Below, piece by piece: positions 33,301 to 42,524 of a stretch of 64,000 nucleotides of DNA. Position 1 is the first letter of the stretch; the number at the start of each line of letters is the position of its first letter. Below the pieces are notes generated by a model. It was not told where the DNA came from. It did no database searches and worked only from the letters and a program-made list of their open reading frames with translations. The stretch is taken from contig OZ038392.1 of assembly GCA_964036045.1 (NCBI GenBank), forward strand, positions 33,555,330 to 33,619,329, in the 5' to 3' direction. Source of the DNA: Eutreptiella sp. 'Long Island Sound 2002'. Taxonomy: Eukaryota; Euglenozoa; Euglenophyceae; Eutreptiales; Eutreptiaceae. A program made the position numbers and the translations under genes.

Positions 33301-36300
33301 CTCCTGAGATTGGAGCAGGGTTCAAGAACAATGCATGGTAGGCCCTCCTGTTCCTGGTTGGATGCATGGCATCGCTTTTGCTGTTCGATATCAGCAGCAT
33401 GGATCCACCGTGCCAACGTGGGTCCATTGTCTATGGTACTGAAACGCGGCACCCAGTCAGCGGTATGAGCATGGTATGCGATCCATGTCAAAAATCCTTG
33501 TCTTGTAGCCATTTTGATTCATCCCCAATACGTCTGCTACAACCGTTTTTGGAACACTCGGGTTGTCAAACGCAAAGAACAACCATTTGTGACATATCTC
33601 TCAGGGACATCCGGTTTATGCCAACGCGGAGAAAATTCGCAATTTTTCAAGGATTTCTCAAGTTTTTGGTCAATGCACAAAAATCCCCCCCCCCCCCCCC
33701 CCCTGGTGTCTTTATCCGACACTGATTGCTGATGTCTGACTGACAGCTACTGACTGTGATTGTCTGACTAATGTAGTCAGACATGATGTTCTGTTTTCTG
33801 TTTCAGGCACAGTGTGTGTCTTGAGGTTCAACCAGGTTTGGCATAGAGAATAAAGATGCACTTATGCCTGACTGTGGAGTGCATTACATCTGGTTTGCAT
33901 TTGTCTGTATTTTAATTAGGTCACACCCCCCCTGGGGGCTATGTGTATGCTTTGTGAAATCTGTGAGAAAAGGCCGTTTCAGAAATGTATGGGTTAGGGG
34001 GGTCAGGTGGTCACATTTTTGAGCACAGAGCTGTAAATTGGACGATGCACAGGACGGAGCTGCTCAAGGGATCACTGATTACTCCGAATTCAAGTCGTCG
34101 TCATTGTTGCCTTTTCTGAAAGGGCTGGGACCCCATTGGGGCACACATGGCCCTGCTTGTGACTGGGAACATATTTCTTCAATTTTTCCCAATGCCAGAA
34201 ATTCATGCTGTGAAGCTTTGGTGGGGTGAGTCGTTTTATCCCAAAACTGCGCTGCACATGCAGCGGCCTACGGTGTTCCGTGTGGTCGCATGCAGGTTGT
34301 TGCGAACCACCTACGTGAGGCCTTTTTGTGGTGCCTGAGGTCTCTACAGGACTAACCGAAGGAAAGGTTCCTGCGGTGCATCTGGGATGCAACAGCACGT
34401 TGCATGAATTTGTATGCGGACATGGTAGCTGCTTGTTGACAGAAACAGGCTGCAAGCAACACAGGCACTGTCCAAAAAGGACAACCATTTCGAACATACC
34501 ATCATACAACATGCAGACCCAGGGTGTTCCAAATAGCTTTTTTCAAGGGCTTTCCGAATATACCCCACATACCCCCCCCCCCCCCCCACCACCACTGACA
34601 GCGTGGAAGGATTTTTGGATGGCACCATTGCCGCCATCAATTGTTGATTTTATTTATCAAGTCCTATGGAGAAAGCTTAAGGTGGCGAAACGCCTGTCAT
34701 CCTGGACTCGAGACTCTAGATGCCCGGTGTGTGGAGTCGTGGAAACCACTGATCATGCATTGTATCGCTGATCATGCATTGTATTGCTGTCGTTTTCACG
34801 TAACAATATTCGATGCCTTGGACAAATGCTGGAAAAGGTACCGGTGGATCGTGGCTTGCACACGGTGCGCACGCTGCCATTGCACTCGAGTGTTACAGAA
34901 CCCCTGGGTAGTGTTACAGAACCCCTGGGTATTATGTTGTGGAAGGCGCAAGCCGCACACTGGTCGTTTCGAAACTCACTGAAGCGGGGAGGCACAGGCT
35001 CCTTTGGCGGCTTTCTCTCTGTGTAGATTAAATTTGTAGCTTTCCTATCAGCCTGGGGACCACTTTCTCGCTTCTCTGAGGTGTTTCAACAATTTCATAC
35101 AGCACTTTGTCATTTGGCTTGCCAAGGATCTTTGCTCACTAACAAAATTAAGTTTTCACCACATCAGCACAAGGCCGAAGACCGGGCAATAAAGCGCAGA
35201 AGAACGATGGACCGGAAGCATGAACTGGCGGTGCAGGCACAAGAAAAAATGCACCAGTTAAAGCAATGGGGTTTTGTGACCGTTTACACTGATGGGTCTG
35301 CACAGTGGGTTCCAACAGTTGGTTGGATTGGGGGGTATGGGTGCTATGAGCCAAGGGAGGGCTGCAGGCATGCCTCCTACCTTACCCCACAACTGCGCCA
35401 GTCCATTAACCAAGCGGAACTCCAGGCAATCATCGATGTAGTTGATAGGTGAAGAGCACAGCCAATCTCGGTGGCAGTAGCCACAAACTCTGCATATGTA
35501 CACGACGGTCTGCAGGGTAAGGCTTTGCAGTGGAAAGCGGCGGGATAGGTCACTTCACATGGCCCGGTAATTAATGTTGATATGTGGGACGAAGTTCTTG
35601 ACAGGCTGTTACCTGCTGTTTGCACGTTTGAGTGGTTTAAGGTACCCAGCCACGTTGACATTTTAGGCAATGAAGAAGCGGATAAGTTAGCCGAAAGAGG
35701 AAGAAAACTCTCACCTCTCCACCTTACCGTCAAAAACCAGGTACGGTAGCCGGTCCCCCCCCCCCCCCCGAGACTGCAGCTGGATGCCAGTGTGGGGTCA
35801 CGGGGACAGGTCGAAGTTGCTACATTGATACAGGGGGACAGGGACTGTTCACCAACACCGCAAGCTTGCATGGTGCTGGCACTTTTCCTGCCAACTTGCT
35901 GTGCTATCCGTCCAGTCCTCAAGGAGGTACAGGGGAAAGGAGGGTGTGTCAGAGTATGTGTAGCTTCACACTTTGTTTCCTTAGTTTTCTCGTAGAGCTT
36001 ACATCGTTGCTAAAAGCTGTATTGCGTAGCTGTAATCATGTAATCAGAGGCATCACTTGGAAAAAAAACCTGTCAAATAATCGAGGTCATCATCTTGACG
36101 TGGAGACTCAATAGAGGAGATGCCCAGCTTTTTCTGTTGGTGGCTAGTTCTGACAAAAGGCCTGGGTTCCAAGGGGGTCAGGTCCAGGCGAAGTGAGGTA
36201 TGTATTGCAGTCTAGGCTGAAATGTTATGTTGGGGTTCAACAATATGCTTGCATCTTCAGGCGCTGTTGGCTCAGCTGCAGTCCGGAGGCACAAAGAAGA

Positions 36301-37043
36301 AGGAGCCTGCTCCTCTTCTGGAAGGCCAACCAGAAGGCAGCGTGAAGTCAGAGAAACTCACCGAGGAGCTCACCAATTTGCTGAAGCCCAAGCCTGAGGC
36401 GAAGCCAGCCCCTTTCTCAGGCAATGTGCAATCCATCTTGAATCAGTATCCAAACCTGCAACCAGCCCCTGAACCAGCACCGGTGCAAGCCATGCCGCAA
36501 CTTGTCATGCATCCTGGGATGACATTGCCACAGCCCCTACCACTGGTACCTTTCCCGCCAGAGATGCAATTCCAGCAGATTGCTATGCCTGTCCAAGACC
36601 CCATGTTCCAACAACAGTTGGCTTTCAACCAGGGAATGTTGCAGGACCAGATGCAGCACCAGCAGCCATTTGGCAAGGGAGGGTTTCAAGGCAAAGGCAT
36701 GCCACTGCCCCCGATGGCTCATGGTGCACCTCAGCAAGGGTATGGCAAAGGGAAGGGCGAAAAGGGATCGCCTGGGAAGGGAATGAAGGGTGGCCCTGGA
36801 TTTGTACCTGGCCCAGTAAGTGGCAAGGGCCGGGGTCCACCTGCAAAAGGGGGCCAAGCTGCAGGGGGCAAGGGGCTGTTCCAAGGTGATCTGAACCAGC
36901 CTGGCGGCCCAACCCCCAAGCCCAGTGCCGGTAAGGGTGGCCCCCCACCACAGCCAGGCGCAGGAGCTTCTGATGGGATGCCGCAAGCTGGCCAGGCTGG
37001 GCCGGTTTACCCATGGCAGACGCAGCCATCGAGTGGACCGTAG
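21122..37043 (+). CDS. RRM-RRM-DHH-DHHA1-pseudoDEAD fusion protein (8 exons)
   Basis: Eight exons join in phase: 21122-21391, 21755-22050, 22483-22713, 23157-23383, 24417-24595, 26825-27217, 32032-32982, 36261-37043. They total 3,330 nt (1,109 residues plus stop). All introns are GT-AG. Predicted layout: RRM1 (about 15-90; RNP2 LMVNYL, RNP1 RGYGFVRF at 56-63); RRM2 (about 100-175; VYVAGF, KGVAFVKF at 141-148); DHH domain (about 208-400; DHH at 296-298); DHHA1 (about 402-530; GQGH at 518-521 then ASSF); DEAD-like domain (about 590-800; HDTD at 738-741); Gly/Pro/Gln/Lys-rich tail (850-1109). RRM1 looks Hu/Sxl-like. DHH-DHHA1 proteins hydrolyse phosphodiesters, including short oligonucleotides, so an RNA-directed role is plausible. 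Splice sites are inferred from sequence; a split into two or more genes cannot be excluded without transcripts. Confidence 0.75.
21755..22050 (+). CDS. Fusion gene exon 2: RRM2
   Basis: Acceptor TGTTTTCAG before 21755, phase 0. It encodes a second RRM (SVYVAGF, then KKGVAFVKF), separated from RRM1 by about ten residues. The donor GTATGTTTG at 22051 leaves two bases of a codon that exon 3 completes (AA+G). Reading through without splicing gives only 23 more codons before a stop at 22118. Confidence 0.8.
22483..22713 (+). CDS. Fusion gene exon 3: DHH motif I
   Basis: Acceptor CTGTGTAG. In phase from exon 2, it encodes VLVLYHYPSADGIFAALAA, the nucleotide/metal-binding start of a DHH domain, of the form known in plant and algal DHH proteins (YHYPcpDG). 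It ends CAGAG/GTATGC with two bases of a codon. Confidence 0.8.
23157..23383 (+). CDS. Fusion gene exon 4: DHH motif III
   Basis: Acceptor CGCGTGCAG. It encodes VYLLGYAGS, in which the motif II Asp expected after VYLL is Gly274, then ILDHH (295-298) and RSGATLAWDYF. The donor GTATCT at 23384 leaves one base. Confidence 0.82.
24417..24595 (+). CDS. Fusion gene exon 5: end of DHH domain
   Basis: Acceptor CACCCCTGCAG, in phase (G+GC). The helical segment QIQKLRRLFDYSEDHALGRH, followed by RALSYALM, matches the region between the DHH and DHHA1 lobes of plant-type DHH proteins. The donor is AAG/GTGCAT, phase 0. Confidence 0.78.
25423..25649 (+). repeat. Intron 5 copy of a ~228-bp repeat
   Basis: Begins GGTGTCTTTATCCGACACTG and ends ATTAGGTCACACCCCCC. 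It is nearly identical to 33704-33932 in intron 7. It contains the hairpin GTCTGACTA/TAGTCAGAC around ATG, and AATAAAG. It could be a short interspersed element or a segmental copy. Confidence 0.8.
26825..27217 (+). CDS. Fusion gene exon 6: DHHA1 domain
   Basis: Acceptor AACACTGCAG, phase 0; starts VLQELD. It carries a typical DHHA1 layout: helix KKGDELLAEQDKILE, core strand CLAVLTDHT, IGEMAYRLA, KVSLRAV and the terminal GQGHAGASSF, equivalent to the GGGH substrate-binding motif. The donor is GAG/GTTTCT, phase 0. Confidence 0.82.
27742..28100 (+). repeat. Minisatellite of ~83-99 bp units in intron 6
   Basis: Four units start CCGCCTTGCCTGTGGCCCC at about 27742, 27826, 27925 and 28008. Within units the short motif ACCGCCTTNTGTGTGT is itself repeated, explaining the 83-99 bp length variation. 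The open frame across it is a by-product of the repeat. Confidence 0.88.
28124..28300 (+). repeat. Five-unit poly-C tandem repeat in intron 6
   Basis: Units of 32-36 bp: GCCAA, a run of 10-17 C, then GCGCCTCGTTAGCG. Starts are about 28124, 28157, 28192, 28224 and 28260. The C runs are i-motif (and, on the other strand, G-quadruplex) candidates. Confidence 0.85.
28567..29110 (+). repeat. Degenerate ~165-180 bp tandem repeat in intron 6
   Basis: Diverged units begin GTGGAA...CAATGG(C/T)TCCA at 28567, 28746 and 28911; a partial fourth (CCAATGGCTCTGTTTTGG) is near 29043. Each contains CTGGCTGAAAATGGC or similar. No coding potential. Confidence 0.6.
29197..29252 (+). repeat. 28-bp direct duplication
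   Basis: The phrase AACCTTGTGTTCGCACAGCC plus CCCACA occurs twice back to back. Confidence 0.8.
30662..31074. mobile_element. 413-bp hAT-like nonautonomous element (MITE) carrying a minisatellite
   Basis: The terminal inverted repeats are CAGGGGCGTCCTTAAGGGA at 30662 and, on the other strand, CAGGGGTGTCCTTAACGGGG ending at 31074. The element is flanked by an exact 8-bp duplication ATTTCAAC (30654-30661 and 31075-31082), the hallmark of hAT-superfamily insertion. Inside are a T run at each side (about 30687-30700 and 31038-31054) and a (CCAACCGCCA)-type minisatellite at 30730-30985. No transposase is encoded, so it depends on a transposase from elsewhere. It lies in intron 6 of the fusion gene. 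Confidence 0.85.
32032..32982 (+). CDS. Fusion gene exon 7: degenerate DEAD-box-like domain
   Basis: Acceptor CTCTAAACAG, phase 0. Encodes 317 residues (533-849). From residue 592 (FDQLNVPP) the layout follows a DEAD-box RecA1 lobe: CPKVAAAIYPIAVHRDVLCL is a Q-motif/pre-Walker region without the GKT; ILITTPNAV corresponds to TPgR; HVVIHDTDRML is LVLDEADRML with DEAD changed to HDTD; YASG stands where SAT is expected. No RecA2 helicase lobe is recognisable. The donor is CAG/GTGTGT, phase 0. Confidence 0.75.
33704..33932 (+). repeat. Intron 7 copy of a ~228-bp repeat
   Basis: Second copy of 25423-25649 with only a few differences (for example TTTCAGGCACAG for TTTCAGACACAG). It directly follows a C19 run (33685-33703). 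Same orientation as the first copy and as the host gene. Confidence 0.8.
34590..35740 (+). pseudogene. LINE-type RNase H relic in intron 7
   Basis: Broken reading frames recover the 3' part of a non-LTR retrotransposon. An RVT zinc-binding-like segment (RCPVCGVVETTDHALY near 34720-34770) is followed by an RNase HI domain: VTVYTDGSAQ near 35280, INQAELQAIIDV near 35410, ATNSAYVHDG where Asp is usual at Asn, and VPSHVDILGNEEADKLA near 35640-35695. Stops and frameshifts occur between them, and small local duplications lie at 34745-34790 and 34893-34931. It is dead. Confidence 0.7.
36261..37043 (+). CDS. Fusion gene exon 8: low-complexity tail and stop
   Basis: Acceptor GCATCTTCAG, phase 0. It encodes 260 residues: ALLAQLQSGG, a charged helix, a Pro/Gln/Met-rich stretch and a Gly-Lys-rich stretch (repeats of GKG, KGGP, GKGRG). 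It ends with TAG 37041-37043. The composition suggests a disordered RNA-binding or condensate-type tail. Confidence 0.72.
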   Translation, partial: ALLAQLQSGGTKKKEPAPLLEGQPEGSVKSEKLTEELTNLLKPKPEAKPAPFSGNVQSILNQYPNLQPAPEPAPVQAMPQLVMHPGMTLPQPLPLVPFPPEMQFQQIAMPVQDPMFQQQLAFNQGMLQDQMQHQQPFGKGGFQGKGMPLPPMAHGAPQQGYGKGKGEKGSPGKGMKGGPGFVPGPVSGKGRGPPAKGGQAAGGKGLFQGDLNQPGGPTPKPSAGKGGPPPQPGAGASDGMPQAGQAGPVYPWQTQPSSGP

Positions 37044-37504
37044 GTGAAATGGTCCTGAATGTGAGAATGTTTAGCAAGTGCGAAGGGAATTGGGGGAGGC
37101 ACGGTGCCACGAAGTGGATGGTTGGACACTTCATATCAACATTGGTGATGTGCTGATTTTCCAGTCCTCTCATGTTTTCTTCACCTGTCTTATAATGTGG
37201 TGAATGGCAGAGTCGTTCAACACCACTCGAACGGAAGTAGTTACATTGTTGCTGTTGGCTGATATCGACGCGCGAGCTCCAGTGTGTTGTTTAGACACGG
37301 GATAAATGTAATATCGGAAAAGAAGCCAGTAAGTCATTTGACAGGGGTTTCATCCAAGACGGCTCGACCTGTTACAGCTATGGCATCCTGGGTTTGCAGT
37401 GCCCTTTGTGAGTTGCATTGATTCATAGCTTTTCAGGTAGAAGTGTGTTTCAGTGCCTTTTTGTCAGGTCTCGCAGGACGACCAACGCCTCTTTAATGAA
37501 GTTG

Positions 37505-37775
37505 TCTATTTTTTTTTCCAGATGACAACCACTGCTTGTCATTTCATGGAGATGCACACACACAATGCACACTCAATTTTCTATTTTTTTTCCAGATGAT
37601 AGGTGATGTTGTCATGTTGTGGAGATATCACAAATACAATTTTCTATTTTTTTCCCCCATCCCCGGTGATGCCTGTCACGTTCGGGTCACACCATGAACA
37701 CAATTTTTCTATTTTTTTTTCAACGTGACAATGCCTGTCATTCATGGAGAACAAGGTTTCTATTTTTTCTCGAAT
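37505..37775 (+). repeat. T-rich repeat series downstream of fusion gene
   Basis: Five occurrences of TTCTATTTTTTTTCC or a close variant (about 37505, 37580, 37642, 37707, 37759), spaced 52-75 bp, with variable text such as GATGACA/GATGATAGG and TGTCATTTCATGGAG between them. It is a diverged minisatellite about 460 bp past the stop codon. Confidence 0.65.
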
Positions 37776-38541
37776 GTCGAGCCAGACTCGTCATTGATGA
37801 TGCTGAATGTCGCCCGCTCCCTGATGATTAGCACAAACCAGGCTTTGCCCTGGGGTGTAGTGTGCCACTGATGGTTCACCAATAGGGGGGTTCCAATTGG
37901 ATGCAGTGGAAAGTTGTTTTGTACAAATACACATCTGCAGTGATGCAAACAAATGCACAGATGATCTCTGCCTGCTGATGCATGTCCTGTGGCTCTGCTG
38001 AAGCGCCAAGTGAAATGAAGTGCCAACATGGGGCAGCGCACATTGATGGAGTTGCTTGTAGGCCAAGCAGAGGATTGGTGGCATTGATGTGAACGAATGA
38101 CCTGCTCTTGGGGCAGCAATATGTGGGATCTAAACACGCAGGAAGTGCAGCGGATGATTGCGTCAAGCTTGTATAACTGAAAACAGATTGGGAAGAGAAT
38201 TCTGTCGGATGTTAATCTGGACGTCCACAATTGCTTCCATGTTCCAAACACAGAAGGAAGCAATGGGGCAGTGTTCAGGTTGAACAAGTTGCCCCAGGTT
38301 CCACAACCTGTTGCGATTTTCCTGCTGGCTTGGTTCTCCCGTCCAATATGCTCATTATTCGATGAACAGTCCAACCTCTTCTCCAAGTATGTTGAGCGGT
38401 GTTGTACCAGATGGCAACCGAAGAGAATGAGCCATCGCCAAAAGGTGGTAGGCTGAAAGGACGTTATTTTGCAGTATGCCATTGGCCTGGCAGCAGATTC
38501 TGTAGAGAGGTTCAGATGAGATCACCACTGTCAGTTCAGTA

Positions 38542-38640
38542 TACCCCAGGGTGCTGGGTGATCTGCAGGAAAGTTTGTATTGGAAGATGAGCAGTACCCC
38601 CAGGGTGCTGGGTGATCTGCAGGCAAGTTTGTCTTGGACC
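38542..38640 (+). repeat. ~54-bp tandem duplication
   Basis: CCCAGGGTGCTGGGTGATCT followed by GCAGGMAAGTTTGT occurs at about 38544 and 38598. Confidence 0.8.
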
Positions 38641-38955
38641 TGAGTTGGAAAGTCTAAACATTTTTTGCTGCGATATCTCATTTATCTTTTGATTGTCATC
38701 TTTGAACAATAATTGCCATTAGGAGGTAGGATATTTGTGTCATCATTCCATCAAGTGCACTGTGATGTTGCGTTTTTCATTTTTTGAGGTGTTATTTCAG
38801 TAGTGAGGTGCGAGTGAATTTTTCATCAAAAATCCCATTTTCTGTTGTTTTGGAAAAGAGTTTGGGCATGGCAACCAAATAGGCACTGCAGTGCGGCATG
38901 GATTGTTGATTGCAGGCACAGGACAATTGACTGCAATTTTGACGGCATATTGGTC

Positions 38956-39084
38956 ATCACTGGTTACATACATTGAAAGTCTGTTGTTGAATGTTTTATT
39001 TGGCAGAAATTTGAGATTCAATCACTGGTTACATAGGTTGAAAGTCTGTTGTTGATGTTTTATTTGGCAGAAATTTGAGATTCA
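38956..39084 (+). repeat. 64/65-bp tandem duplication
   Basis: Two adjacent units begin ATCACTGGTTACATA and end AAATTTGAGATTCA (38956-39020 and 39021-39084), with few differences. Confidence 0.88.
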
Positions 39085-39288
39085 TAGGCATGTTTCAATT
39101 TCCAATCCAGTTTTCACAGATTTCAACGATTTGGTTCTAGGTTTTCTGAGGTAAATTGAGTGGAGCATTCTGTAGACACTACTGTTAAAAGGATGGTATG
39201 GTGTTGGCTGATGATGTGAGTTTTCAACAAAGTGAGGCAGTAGGATGGATGTGTTGAGCCAGGGGTGTAGTCTCTGTTTTGTAGAGAG

Positions 39289-39390
39289 ATGTTGTCAACA
39301 GATGAATGTGAACCTACAACAGCTCCGTTTCACAGGGAGGTGGTGTCAACAGATGAACATGAACCTGCAGTGGTTCCATTTTTGTGGATC
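39289..39390 (+). repeat. ~53-bp tandem duplication
   Basis: Two imperfect units share TGTCAACAGATGAA, GTGAACCT or ATGAACCT, and then C(C/A)GTTT or TTCCATTT. Confidence 0.65.
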
Positions 39391-41241
39391 AAGTGCCCAA
39401 ATGGTTGTTGAATGGTGGGTTTTCCGTTGATACGTGTTGATACTTTTGGATTTAGAAGCATTTTGCCAATTGTGTAAGCAAGAGTATTCGTTTTGGGTCA
39501 CTACTACAAAGCGATTCCAAATCAGCATCCAAAATATGCAGATTTTCAGGTGGGAAATGAACAAAATTTGTGACCAAATCCATTATGAAAAGAAGCTTGT
39601 AGTCTACATTGTGAATGTAGCATTGGTCGCTGCACATTTCACTATTTCTGAATTACTATCAACAAACAAAAGCAGAGATCAAGTTCTAGCATCAGCAAAT
39701 GTATTTTATGTCCTAAATGACTTTTTGATTGATCTAAGTTGACATGTTTATCTAACTGAATGAAGCTGTCACGTTTTCTAAAAAGCGCTACACTTTGTTT
39801 TGACAAACCATAGAGCTTTTTGGTAACAATGGAATAAAATGGTTTTTATAATAGTTTGATACTATTTTCCATATTGTGTTTGATGTTTTTTGACACCATT
39901 TTGTGTTGTATTTACAAGTTGGTGTGTTTTTTCGGACGAAGTCAAAAGTTTGAAGATCACTGAAGGTGCATTGCTATTGTATTGTTGCTCTTGATTTGTG
40001 TCAATCTATCGAAAGCTTTGTGACCAATTTTAAGCACACATTACAACGCACCTCTAAGCCACCAGAGCTGTGTAGGTTTACCTGACTTGTAGGATTGAAC
40101 ATCAATGAACAGATGCAGTTGTAAAGCATGAGCGAAGCACTCCGTTGTGCGCCACTTCACCTGGGGAATGGATGTCTACTTCATGTCAAGGTAAGCTGAC
40201 CAAATAATGCCGCCCTACCAATTTCTTCCGGGGGTCATTTGACCCCAAGACCCAATTGTTCCCGATAGGAAAAAATTGGTCAGGGACCAAAAAGCCTAGT
40301 ATTTGCCGGCACTGTACACTGTAGGCCATTGGTTGTTACAGCATTGGTCCCTGCTCGCCCCCATGTACAGATTGTACAGCCCGTTTTTGATCTTTGTATG
40401 GTCTACTTTTCAGAAACCCCTGGGGTTCATAAACGTTTTTAATGGCTTCCCTCCAGTATGCCATGTATTAAAAACATTCACAAAACAGTTTTACAAAATC
40501 GTTCATTGTCCTCTCTTCAGATGCACCTCCCAGTATACAATCAGGTTACAATGCCTGTCCCCGGTGTTTCTTTGTTCCCCGGGTACATCCGGGGTACATC
40601 AAACATGTTTTAAGTTTTTCTTCTGAAGGTTAACTATTAAACATTTTACAAATGTGTGACCGGAATGTTGTGCCTTCAAGTTTATTTTTTCTGTTTCGCT
40701 GTTTGGCTGTTTGGCCGGAACTGTGGTAGCCTACTTTTTATCCAAACCAGTGTGCCATGCGGACAAAATGTTTTCTGCAGTGATTGTTTGTCCACTATTT
40801 ATCAAAACCATGGTGCCATTCAGATAAAATATTTTTTGCTTTATCATTTATAAAATCTGGCTTCTTCGCTTTATTGCATTTCCATTTCTCTGCCGATAAA
40901 AAAGCCATCAGACCTGCACCTCTATCCCCTTGCACACTTGCAAGAAAATGAGCCGTAATACCCCAATGTAGCGACATGTACTTCTCTCCAAAGTTGCTCA
41001 ATGAAGTTTCAGGGCAATCAGTCCTGCCAAGACTCAGACCACACAATGCAGCCTGAGGTGCAACGGCGGGCACGAACAGTCCAATCGTTAAACATATATT
41101 AAAAAATACACATCAGAATTGGCTCCACATCATATCAGCTGCCATGCACATCTGTTTTGCATGGCTCTAAACATCGCAAATCTATGGATCAGAGAATGAG
41201 GTACAAATAAAGTGTTCACCTGAGAGCAAACAGAAACACAG

Positions 41242-41736
41242 TCATGAATCTGACGTTCCGGAGGCGGCGCTTAGAAACAACTGCACTTCGAAATCTGAGC
41301 AGATGCACTTTGCGACTGGTGCGTCGCTATCGGAGTCAGAGTCACTCTCCCGCTGCAGCCGTTTGGTTGCCCGTTCGGCGCGAGCATGGTTTTGGGTGTT
41401 GCGGTGTTCTTTGTGGTCGACCACAAATCGACCTCGTCGCAACCGCATTTTTCTGGAAGGCTCTGCAGGACACGGGTTTGCTGGATCGTCATCGTCTGCA
41501 GCCACAGCCCTGCGTCGTGACGGTGAGGTCCCGGTAGAAGCGGAAGGCTGTGCTGCTCTTCTGGGATGTTGTTCTCGTGAGGGCTTTGCCGCTGCAGCCC
41601 GTGTACAATTTGCGGCAGTGCACGCCCTAATAAACTCCTCACTGGTGACAAAGCCACCAAACTTCATCGAAGTCGGGTCGTCGCGCATGGCGCTGTTGAT
41701 GGCGCGCGAGCAAACTTGTGAGGAGGCGTCAGCCAT
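41242..41736 (-). CDS. Hypothetical basic/acidic protein, possible pogo transposase C-terminus
   Basis: 165 codons open on the minus strand, ATG at 41736. Visible features are GGFVTSEEFIRAC (like the LTSEEF segment near the end of pogo/Tigger-type transposases), an Arg/Lys-rich helix (KMRLRRGRFVVDHKEH; ERATKRLQRE) and an acidic SDSDSDSD run. It abuts the A3 3' LTR at 41741. The transposase pseudogene 53109-54540 on the same strand abuts the other LTR. The two may therefore be one gene split by A3, in which case this is not an independent protein. No target duplication supports this, and I do not recognise a family with certainty. Confidence 0.4.
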   Translation of the reverse strand: MADASSQVCSRAINSAMRDDPTSMKFGGFVTSEEFIRACTAANCTRAAAAKPSREQHPRRAAQPSASTGTSPSRRRAVAADDDDPANPCPAEPSRKMRLRRGRFVVDHKEHRNTQNHARAERATKRLQRESDSDSDSDAPVAKCICSDFEVQLFLSAASGTSDS

Positions 41737-41740
41737 TTGT

Positions 41741-42524
41741 AGAAAAGTTTATAGTGGTTTCAGCACTGTGTTTTTGCTTCTCCTGCTGCTTGCTGTTGGT
41801 GTAGGGTTTCCTGCTGCTTGTTTCTGGAGATGAAAAGCTTTTGTTTACTGAAATCCAGTCAATCCAGGATAGCCCAATCCAGAAGTGTGCAAGGAGAAGA
41901 GAATCAGGATCAAAGCATGAAGAGCTGCAGTGTAAACAGTGAAAGATGAAAGGATATTCACAGAACCTGCAGCTCAGGTCAAATCGGAATGCATATTCTC
42001 AAAGATAGCTGAAATATTTTGGAAAAGAGTTGGAAAACTGCCCCATTGTCACTCTATTTCCATAGTGCCATCTCAGGAGATGTGCACTCTTTGTTTCGGG
42101 TCCCATATGTGCTGAGGTGGCAGGGCATGTGGCGATGAGGTCACTGCCATGTCACATGGGATCTTCCTACTTAGCTAGGCTGACCAGGAATTGAACCCAG
42201 GACCTCTCAAAAAGAGGTGCCCAGCCCCCTAGGGTGCATACCACTAGGATAGCTAAGAATTCATGGAAAAACATAGATAAATTCATAGGCTCTGCCCTGG
42301 ATATGTCAGTACTCAGTCAACTCAGGAAAAGATGATTTGCCTCACATTGAAAGGGGATTAAGAGGTCCACTCCAAATCCTGATTGGGTGTTTGGTTCCAT
42401 AGGTCAAAATGTGTTATCACCAGTTTTGGTGGGACCAATACTAAGATAGTAATGCGTGGATGCTCAGTGCATCTCTAATACAACTAGAGTATGCCTCAAA
42501 GCATTGGAAAAGCACTTTTTCTTA
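41741..42524 (-). repeat. A3 3' LTR
   Basis: 784 bp. In element sense it begins TAAGAAAAAGTGC after the polypurine tract CACAAGGGGGGAG and ends AACTTTTCT. The tRNA-like segment is at 42178-42250. Confidence 0.9.

Larger units (their letters stand above)
37044..41241. other. Intergenic DNA downstream of the fusion gene
   Basis: No gene recognised. It contains several short tandem duplications listed separately and otherwise AT-rich sequence with poly-T runs. I saw no RNA gene. Confidence 0.5.
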
